Shown here: one piece after another, positions 51,854 to 57,874 of the stretch
Position numbering within the stretch: position 1 is the stretch's first letter
Layout of the letters: every line of letters begins with the position of its first letter
The notes under the pieces: generated by a model
What the model saw: only the letters and a program-made list of their open reading frames with translations
Told to the model about the DNA's origin: nothing
The model's database searches: none
Assembly (NCBI RefSeq): GCF_000709085.1
Contig: NZ_JFBD01000052.1
Span: 1-57,874 of the forward strand
DNA from: Virgibacillus alimentarius
GTDB lineage: Bacteria; Bacillota; Bacilli; Bacillales; Amphibacillaceae
Direction: 5' to 3'
DNA length: 57,874 nt
Made by a program: the position numbers and the translations under genes

Positions 51854-53462
51854 CTTGCATTTCATACAGCCTCTCGATCAATTCATCCAATATCTCCGGT
51901 GTTTCTTCAAAAGCATTTTTGATATGCAATCGTTCCGTCCGTTTGTGTGCATCCTTTCCAAACGGTCCAATATTTAGGACTGGGGCGTTTAGCTGCTTCA
52001 TTTCTTGAAAAGGGATTGTATAGCTTTCTCCCCATACTGGTGTGTTTTCTTCAAATGAAATCCAGCCCTCATTCAAGTCGCTGTAATTCACATAACTAAG
52101 ATCACAAATCCCATTGAAATAATGAATTCTTTCAATAGGTAAACGAAATCGGTGCATTGCCATTTCTTTCACAAATTCGATGCATGTTTCAGTCAATTGA
52201 TTCGTGCTTGAGTTAACAGCTGGATAATATGGTGGTGCATACAATATAATGATGGCTGGTGCTAATTCTTGACATTGAATCATTAATTGATCAGTGATTC
52301 GAAGACTTTTCTCCCGCTCATCCCACGTTTTATTAAACTGAATATCTGCTTTGACTGATTCAATATAAGAAGCTCCAAATTTATCTCGCGCATGCTTTAA
52401 TAAATCTTTATACTGGATGACTTTAACCTTGCTAGTAGGGTCAACTTTATTGTCTAAACAGACCTTCGTATAAGCTTGATTGCATCGATTTGCGGCTTTT
52501 TGTGCCGCTTGTTCAAATAGATGAAATACATCTTGAGCTGTTTGTTTCATTAAAAAAACATTATAAAGGGCTGCGGATCGGTATGGCGTTTGTGTAGAAT
52601 ATTCCAGTCTTAAATCTTTTTGCTGTAATGTTACTGGAAGCGGCGTTCTTTCGTTTAAATCCGTTTCCTGAAAATGATGATTCCACTCTACCTCCTGCGT
52701 TAAAAAGGAAGCGATGTAAGGGGATGTTAGTCCTCTTAATGGTTCTCCAGCGTGTGTTTCTTTCCCGTAAAAAAGTGCTGCAGGCATAATCTTACCAATG
52801 GTTCCAGAATAAATATAATGATGATGAGCATTAGGATCTTGAGAAAAAACGGGTTCACTATTTAGAAATAATTGGTAATTGAGACCGTGTTCGTTTTTTA
52901 ATTCTAGCAATGTTGGCACGGCATGTCGCATCCCTGAAGAATTAACTTCCTCATCAGGAACGGTTAATAATAAAAGGTTAATCGGCCATTCCTCTATGCT
53001 CGCCTTTTCAATTAAACGCATATGTAATGCTAATCCCATTTTCATGTCCATGGTTCCTCTGCCAAATAAATAGTTGCCTGTCTTCAAATCGTGAAGTACA
53101 TCCTGTGGTAATTCATTTTGTCGTTCCGCTAATACCTTTGTTAATTCCTCTGGTAAAGTAGCCAGTGGTTCAAAATCCCCGTATTCCTCTGTACTTACTG
53201 TATCGAAGTGGCTTATCAAACAAATTGTTTTCTTAGCGTCCGGATGTTTATATAAGGCGGTTAAAAAATGTCTTCTTAAATCTGCAGGATGTAAACGGAG
53301 TAATTCCGGATGCTTTTGAAAATAAGCAAGTCTCTGTAATTTTGCATGTAATTTCATTGGGAATTGGCGTTCCCCCTCAGATAAAGTAATGCTCTTCCAA
53401 CTGACAAGTTCGCAAAGCAATTTTCGCAGGTCGCTCGGTTTTTCCCATCTTATTTTACTCAA
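51843..53462 (-). CDS. rocB: Arginine utilisation protein RocB (M20-like)
   Basis: A 539-residue protein of the peptidase M20 superfamily that matches RocB. Near the N terminus are LLCELVSWKSITLSEGE and LISHFDTVSTEEYGDFEPL; metal-site motifs are HFDTV, GRGTMDMKMGLALHM and VPDEEVNSSGMRHAV. RocB belongs to the arginine/ornithine catabolic genes of Bacillus, but its reaction is not settled. Start chosen at TTG 53462, 8 nt after GGAGG on the minus strand. No other roc genes lie near. Confidence 0.87.
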   Translation of the reverse strand: MSKIRWEKPSDLRKLLCELVSWKSITLSEGERQFPMKLHAKLQRLAYFQKHPELLRLHPADLRRHFLTALYKHPDAKKTICLISHFDTVSTEEYGDFEPLATLPEELTKVLAERQNELPQDVLHDLKTGNYLFGRGTMDMKMGLALHMRLIEKASIEEWPINLLLLTVPDEEVNSSGMRHAVPTLLELKNEHGLNYQLFLNSEPVFSQDPNAHHHYIYSGTIGKIMPAALFYGKETHAGEPLRGLTSPYIASFLTQEVEWNHHFQETDLNERTPLPVTLQQKDLRLEYSTQTPYRSAALYNVFLMKQTAQDVFHLFEQAAQKAANRCNQAYTKVCLDNKVDPTSKVKVIQYKDLLKHARDKFGASYIESVKADIQFNKTWDEREKSLRITDQLMIQCQELAPAIIILYAPPYYPAVNSSTNQLTETCIEFVKEMAMHRFRLPIERIHYFNGICDLSYVNYSDLNEGWISFEENTPVWGESYTIPFQEMKQLNAPVLNIGPFGKDAHKRTERLHIKNAFEETPEILDELIERLYEMQETN

Positions 53463-53550
53463 TTTAACTACCTCCACTCGCTGATTTACTGAATATCTCT
53501 TTCACCATAGAAAAAATGTTATCTTCCGGATTTGAAAATTCGAAATTCAA

Positions 53551-53596
53551 TTGACATTCTGAATAGCAATCTATATTATAAGTTTAACCGCTTTCA
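53551..53596 (+). promoter_or_regulatory. TRAP operon promoter with cre-like box
   Basis: TTGACA (53551-53556), 17 bp, TATTAT (53574-53579) is a strong promoter. On the minus strand TGAAAGCGGTTAAA (53596-53583) is a cre-like box with one departure, lying at the expected transcription start. Confidence 0.7.
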
Positions 53597-53701
53597 TATT
53601 ACAAAAATAGGGGGATAGTAAAAAAATCGTTTTATAAGGAACAAGTATCGTGCAATGATATCGATATCTTCACAAAATTATAACACCTAGGGGGTACATG
53701 T

Positions 53702-54730
53702 ATGAAACGCAATAAATATATCATAAATTTCATGGTTTTGATTGCATTATCTATTATATTAGCCGCTTGTGGAAATGATTCGGAAAAAACAGAAGGTAAA
53801 GCATCAGGCGGAGATGGGGATTCCATTGTTATTAAAGTTGGTCATATTGCACCAGAAGAACATTCTTATACAAAGGGCCTAGAAGAATTTGCTAAACGTG
53901 TGGAAGAAAAAACAGATGGACAGGTCACTTTTGATATGCATGGTAATGGGCAACTTGGTGGTGAACGAGAGGTAGTTGAGCAAGTTCAACTTGGTACGCT
54001 TGATATGACAATGGTTACAGCAGGTCCTTTAACTAACTTTGTTCCGGAATTCGCTGTACTTGAAATGCCGTTTTTATTTAGAGATATCGATCATGTTTAT
54101 GCAACGCTTGACGGGGAAGTTGGGGATGAATTGATGGAAAAAATAGATGAGCAGGGTTTTAAAACGCTTGGCCTATGGGAAAATGGATTCCGTCATCTAA
54201 CAAACGACAAAAAGCCGATTACATCTCCAAAAGATACGAAAGGAATGAAGATCCGTACGATAGAAAACGATCTTTATATTGATACGTATAAGGCAATTGG
54301 TGCCGATCCGACACCGATCGCTTTCCCTGAAACATATACATCGCTTCAGCAAGGGGTTGTAGATGGGATGGATGCTTCCTATGGTGTATTCCATTCTACA
54401 AAACTTTATGAAGTTCAAGGGCACCTAAGTGAAGTGGACATGCATTATGCAGCAGCACCGGTAATTATAAATCAGGGCGTTTTTGAAGGCTATCCGGAGG
54501 ATGTGCAGAAAGTTTTAATGGAGACAGGTAAAGAAATGACGGATGTTCAGCGTGAAATTAATCAGGAAATGGAACAAGAACAAAAAGAAGAATTGAAAGA
54601 GCAAGGAGTAGAAATTGTCGAAAAGAGCGATGTAGACATGGAAGCATTTGAGAAAACGCTACAGCCAGTTTATGACAAATATGAATCTGAATTCGGCGAT
54701 CTTGTAGAACGTATTAAAGCTGTTGAGTAA
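53702..54730 (+). CDS. dctP: TRAP transporter substrate-binding lipoprotein (DctP)
   Basis: A 342-residue secreted lipoprotein. The signal peptide ends at the lipobox LAAC (Cys about residue 23) and is followed by an acidic linker. The DctP fold shows IVIKVGHIAPEEHSYTKGL, GNGQLGGEREVVEQVQLGTLD, MPFLFRDIDHVYATLDG, and the carboxylate-binding Arg region KGMKIRTIENDLY. It binds an organic acid outside the membrane. Ligand unknown; C4-dicarboxylates are usual. AGGGGG precedes ATG 53702. A hairpin follows, so it is probably made in excess over the membrane subunits. Confidence 0.9.
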   Translation: MKRNKYIINFMVLIALSIILAACGNDSEKTEGKASGGDGDSIVIKVGHIAPEEHSYTKGLEEFAKRVEEKTDGQVTFDMHGNGQLGGEREVVEQVQLGTLDMTMVTAGPLTNFVPEFAVLEMPFLFRDIDHVYATLDGEVGDELMEKIDEQGFKTLGLWENGFRHLTNDKKPITSPKDTKGMKIRTIENDLYIDTYKAIGADPTPIAFPETYTSLQQGVVDGMDASYGVFHSTKLYEVQGHLSEVDMHYAAAPVIINQGVFEGYPEDVQKVLMETGKEMTDVQREINQEMEQEQKEELKEQGVEIVEKSDVDMEAFEKTLQPVYDKYESEFGDLVERIKAVE

Positions 54731-54738
54731 AAATAAAC

Positions 54739-54770
54739 AAGGTTCCATCAACGTGGAACCTTATTAAATT
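54739..54770 (+). terminator. Hairpin between dctP and dctQ
   Basis: AAGGTTCCA (54739-54747) and TGGAACCTT (54754-54762) form a perfect 9-bp stem followed by ATTAAATTT. It may terminate part of the transcripts or protect the dctP mRNA end. Confidence 0.7.
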
Positions 54771-54821
54771 TCCTAAATCAATAGTAACTTAAAATAGCAA
54801 AAAACAGAAAGTGTGAGCAGA

Positions 54822-55322
54822 ATGTGGAAAAAATTCATGGATAGGCTCAATATGACAACAGAATGGCTAACAGCTTTATTTCTTGCTGTGATGGTGCTAT
54901 TAATCTTTATACAAATCGTATCTAGATTATTTTTTTCTGTATCTTTCTCTTGGACAGAGGAAGTCGCTCGTTATTTAATGATCTGGTCAACCTTTCTCGG
55001 GGCTTCCTTTGCATTCAAATACGGAGCACATATCGGAGTTGAGGTGTTTGTAAGGAAGATGCCAAGGATCATCAAGAACATTGTCCAGATTATCGCATCC
55101 CTTGCTTCTTTAGCGTTTTTCGTTATCCTGATTTCGATGGGGTGGGAGATTATTGGCTTGTCGATGGTGCAAACGTCACCAGCACTAGATATACCGATGG
55201 GCTACGTATATATAATTTTTCCAATAAGCGGTGTATTAATGATTCTTAATTTAATTGATGTAACAATCAAATCTATCTTACACAATGAAAATGATGTTAC
55301 AAATGAAGTGCCGATGGACTAA
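54822..55322 (+). CDS. dctQ: TRAP transporter small permease (DctQ)
   Basis: A 166-residue membrane protein with four spans. VSFSWTEEVARYLMIWSTFLGA and FKYGAHIGVEVFV are the family motifs. It joins DctM to form the membrane part of the tripartite ATP-independent transporter. The start is uncertain: ATG 54822 is chosen, GTG 54813 is the alternative, and neither has a strong ribosome binding site. dctM follows after 12 nt. Confidence 0.88.
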   Translation: MWKKFMDRLNMTTEWLTALFLAVMVLLIFIQIVSRLFFSVSFSWTEEVARYLMIWSTFLGASFAFKYGAHIGVEVFVRKMPRIIKNIVQIIASLASLAFFVILISMGWEIIGLSMVQTSPALDIPMGYVYIIFPISGVLMILNLIDVTIKSILHNENDVTNEVPMD

Positions 55323-55334
55323 GGGGGGATTTCA

Positions 55335-56609
55335 ATGGCCACTTTGCTTTTTATTTTGCTACTTGTATTGATCGTCATTAATGTTCCAATTGCAATTGCA
55401 CTTGGACTGGCAACCATCGTTGTATTTATTGTTGCTGGAAATGTCCCGCTCGTTATTTTACCGCAAAAAATGTTTGCAGCACTTGATTCATTTCCGCTGA
55501 TGGCTGCTCCGTTCTTTATCTTGGCTGGAAAACTAATGGAACATGGCGGAATTAGTGAACGTCTCATCGGATTTGCGCAAAGTTTAGTCGGCCAGTTTAA
55601 AGGCGGTCTGGCCCATGTTTCGATTGTGGCATGCGTATTTTTTGCAGCAATTTCCGGATCTGCCAACGCAACTACTGCAGCCATTGGAAGCATCATGATT
55701 CCAGCAATGGTAAAAGCGGGATATGATCGAAACTTTGCTACAGCTATCCAAGCAGCTGGGGGTACCACGGGAATAGTCATTCCTCCAAGTGTACCACTTG
55801 TCCTTTACGGTGTGTCTGCAAGTGTTTCCATCAGCAGCCTTTTTATAGCAGGGATCGTACCGGGGATTCTTTTAGGTGTATCCCTTATGATTGTTGCGTA
55901 TATCGTTTCTTCTGTTAAAGGGTATGGAAAAGGAGCAGAAAAAACAAACATCAAACGTATTGTGAAAGCATTTAAAGAGTCTATTTTAGCTTTATTCATG
56001 CCAATTATTATTCTTGGCGGTATTTACGGAGGATTTTTTACACCAACGGAGGCTTCTGTTGTAGCGGTTGTATACGGATTTATTGTTGGTTGGTTTGTTT
56101 ATAAAAAGATAAATCTAAAAATTTTACGTAAGATCCTTGTGTCTTCATCTGTTACAACTTCGGTTATTTTATTTATTATTGCAACTGCAGCGTTATTTGG
56201 GATGCTCTTGACACGAGAAAATGTTCCGCAAAACATTGCCAATATGTTCCTAGAAGCAGATTTATCACCGTTTGTTATTTTACTTTTACTAAACCTATTT
56301 CTGCTAGTGGTAGGGACATTTATGGAAACAATTGCGTCGATTATTATTTTAACCCCGATTTTGCTTCCGGTTGCAACCAGCATTGGCGTGGATCCGACCC
56401 ACTTTGGAATTATTATGATTACAAATCTTGCCATTGGGTTAATTACACCGCCGGTTGGTGTAGCACTATTTGTTGGTGCCCAGGTTGGAAATGCCAGGTA
56501 TGAAGGAGTTGTCAAGGCAATTCTGCCATTTTTATTTATGATGATTGTCGATGTGCTCTTAATTACATTTATACCAGGCTTAACGTTGGTAAACATTATG
56601 GATAAATAG
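55335..56609 (+). CDS. dctM: TRAP transporter large permease (DctM)
   Basis: A 424-residue membrane protein with about 12 spans, the transport-active subunit. Typical are MAAPFFILAGKLMEHGGIS, ACVFFAAISGSANATTAAIGS, GGTTGIVIPPSVPLVLYGV and the second-half NLAIGLITPPVGVALFVG. AAGGGGGGA precedes ATG 55335. Together with DctP and DctQ it takes up an organic acid with Na+; the substrate is not known and no two-component sensor lies beside it. Confidence 0.92.
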   Translation: MATLLFILLLVLIVINVPIAIALGLATIVVFIVAGNVPLVILPQKMFAALDSFPLMAAPFFILAGKLMEHGGISERLIGFAQSLVGQFKGGLAHVSIVACVFFAAISGSANATTAAIGSIMIPAMVKAGYDRNFATAIQAAGGTTGIVIPPSVPLVLYGVSASVSISSLFIAGIVPGILLGVSLMIVAYIVSSVKGYGKGAEKTNIKRIVKAFKESILALFMPIIILGGIYGGFFTPTEASVVAVVYGFIVGWFVYKKINLKILRKILVSSSVTTSVILFIIATAALFGMLLTRENVPQNIANMFLEADLSPFVILLLLNLFLLVVGTFMETIASIIILTPILLPVATSIGVDPTHFGIIMITNLAIGLITPPVGVALFVGAQVGNARYEGVVKAILPFLFMMIVDVLLITFIPGLTLVNIMDK

Positions 56610-56629
56610 ATTGTTATCATGCAAAAGAA

Positions 56630-56688
56630 GTAGCAGGAGGATTTGGAGGAGCAGTACATTTCAAATAGTCCCTCTGCTATTTTTTTGG
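56630..56688 (+). terminator. Terminator of the TRAP operon
   Basis: TAGCAGGAGG (56631-56640) pairs with CCTCTGCTA (56671-56679) with one bulge and is followed by TTTTTTT. Confidence 0.7.
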
Positions 56689-56699
56689 CTTTATTAGTG

Positions 56700-57016
56700 G
56701 GCTGTCAAGGGGATGAGCGACCAATATTGGAAAAAGGTTTTCATTCTACATCTCAGTACATAAAACAACGATTGATCATACTTGGATCTAGAATGAAAAC
56801 GAATTTTTAATTGTGTATTGCCTACTAGGAGGATTAAGCCTGATGAATCAATAAAAAGCAGCATGCGAAAAACCTTATGCTTTCACACCCTTAAAACAAA
56901 ATCAAGGTAAGAGAATGACCGCTTTTTTGCCTGTTTTTTATTACCCGGGAAATATATATCGAAATCTGCATTTTTTTGTTTGTTGTTGTTCGTCTAGCTT
57001 TTTGCTAATAAAATAA
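56700..57016. other. Gene-free interval with an inverted repeat
   Basis: No gene was seen. GTTTTCATTCTA (56737-56748) and TAGAATGAAAAC (56789-56800) are a perfect 12-bp inverted pair 40 nt apart. An AGGAGG at about 56828 is followed by a very short frame only (ATGAATCAATAA). The interval may be worn-out DNA next to the pseudogene. Confidence 0.5.
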
Positions 57017-57421
57017 TTAATCTACTCGATTTGCATCAACATATTGACTTATTATGTTTCGATCATGTGGTTTGGTTAGATAGCTGAAAGCGACAAATAC
57101 AATGATATTGGCAATCAAACAAGAATACCTGCATGGATATCAAATGGAGTATTTGGATGAATCAATTGAAGTATATATTTACTAAAAAACTTGTTAATAA
57201 GCCAGCAATAACTCCTGCTGATGTAGCTCTTCTCCAGTAAAGAACACGGTAAACTCCAGGGACAAACTGAACGATTGATCCATAGGCACTGCTAAGAGTG
57301 CAATAAGTCCTTTTCCTCCAAACACTGCTACTAGATAAGCTAATGCCCCTATTACAATGACTGCGCCGCACATGGACCATGAAACAATAATCATTAATAC
57401 CTGTTTATTGTATCTTATTTA
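57017..57421 (-). pseudogene. Decayed sodium:solute symporter (C-terminal remnant)
   Basis: On the minus strand the C-terminal part of a sodium:solute symporter can be read only by changing frame at least three times: QVLMIIVSWSM and GALAYLVAVFGGKGLIALLAV, then AYGSIVQFVPGVY and LYWRRATSAGVIAGLLTSFLV, then LIHPNTPFDIHAGILV, and finally IANIIVFVAFSYLTKPHDRN before the stop at 57017-57019. The N-terminal two thirds are missing upstream. The pieces keep family order, so this is a broken gene and not chance similarity. Confidence 0.8.
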
Positions 57422-57874
57422 GACTATTCTGAAATAGGGAAAACCACATAAGAGATAAAACTTAAATTATTGTAAATAGTTTGACAAATTAACAGATTTA
57501 CGGGTAAACTATTGGTACGATGATTAAAAGACCTGCGGTAGTATGAATTTATCATTGTGTAAAAACATGGATGGATGAAAACTATAGACACTTGTTGATT
57601 CAAGACCAATTCGCAATTCAGTCACGGATTTCCCTTGAGAAACATATAGGATTTCATCTCTTAATGTGGTGGCGCCAGGTAAATCGTTATTTACGGTGAA
57701 GGAATTTTACCTTGCATTGAAAGCCGCCCTAGAGCTACTAACATCTAGGTTCAAAAATCAAGGTGCACAGCCTGCGTGTAGGAAGACCAAGGCGCACACT
57801 GGGAAACAGTCTTTTTATGCGGTTCAATCCGCAAGGGGGAAAAGAATTGTCCCAAATGATCCTAAGACCATTAT
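57422..57874. other. Gene-free window end, possibly structured RNA or intron start
   Basis: No protein-coding frame is convincing here. From about 57668 the sequence looks structured: GTGGCGCC, the hairpin GTAAAT-CGTT-ATTTAC (57679-57694), GGTGAAG, GCGGTTCAATCCGC, and elevated GC. This could be the 5' part of a group II intron or another structured RNA whose remainder lies outside the window. The family is not recognised. Confidence 0.35.

Noticed and set aside
56099-56659. 186-codon minus-strand ORF
   Set aside because: Antisense of dctM; no start signal.

Overview
This window looks like chromosomal DNA of a low-GC, spore-forming member of the Bacillaceae. The grounds are an alpha/beta-type small acid-soluble spore protein, a CwlC-like mother-cell-lysis amidase, AGGAGG-type ribosome binding sites with frequent TTG/GTG starts, CcpA-type cre boxes, and Bacillus-style gene blocks (thiamin salvage under a TPP riboswitch, bioY-yhfT-yhfS, mtnE, rocB, citS/citT-like). 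The species is not assigned; the amino-acid-catabolic content would fit a halotolerant Oceanobacillus/Virgibacillus-like relative. No tRNA, rRNA, CRISPR or complete insertion sequence was seen.

Layout. 1-5.2 kb: a CwlC-like amidase, then a GntR-controlled operon (nitrilase-fold amidase, DUF2848, NHL propeller, atypical NRAMP-like transporter). 5.3-7.9 kb: a second GntR regulator, an FMN lactate-oxidase-type enzyme and a DinB-like protein. 8.2-15.6 kb: phenylalanine dehydrogenase, a complete 2-oxoacid dehydrogenase complex (E1a, E1b, E2, E3) and an NhaC-type antiporter. 15.7-16.0 kb: a 41-bp tandem repeat. 16-25.5 kb: heme O synthase, MarR/MFS, a CitS/CitT-like two-component system with a CitMHS citrate carrier, a thioredoxin-like protein, a small kinase-like protein and a second MFS pump. 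25.6-27.3 kb: SASP, MtnE-like aminotransferase and a 35-residue Lys-rich ORF. 27.4-34.8 kb: TPP riboswitch, YlmB-ThiZXY, BioY-YhfT-YhfS. 34.9-42.6 kb: malate synthase G, a YdbC/PC4 protein, a YtcJ amidohydrolase, PutP with a 35-residue membrane peptide, and an amidase. 42.8-50.4 kb: PaaI thioesterase and PaaK ligase (minus strand), a TetR regulator, an aldehyde dehydrogenase, a class III aminotransferase and an APC permease. 50.8-56.6 kb: an MBL-fold hydrolase, RocB and a TRAP transporter. 56.7-57.9 kb: a decayed sodium:solute symporter and a possibly structured, gene-free end.

How the genes work together. Much of the window deals with uptake and oxidation of amino acids, amides, amines and organic acids, and several of these units carry cre-like boxes, so catabolite repression is probably shared. 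A recurrent GTNNAC-N-GTNNAC operator ties the second GntR regulator to the lactate oxidase and to the phenylalanine dehydrogenase operon. PheDH plus the oxoacid dehydrogenase would turn phenylalanine into phenylacetyl-CoA. PaaK makes the same CoA ester from phenylacetate, and the aminotransferase/aldehyde dehydrogenase pair could make phenylacetate from an aromatic amine. The two halves may therefore meet at one metabolite; this is inference, and no ring-opening paa genes are in the window.
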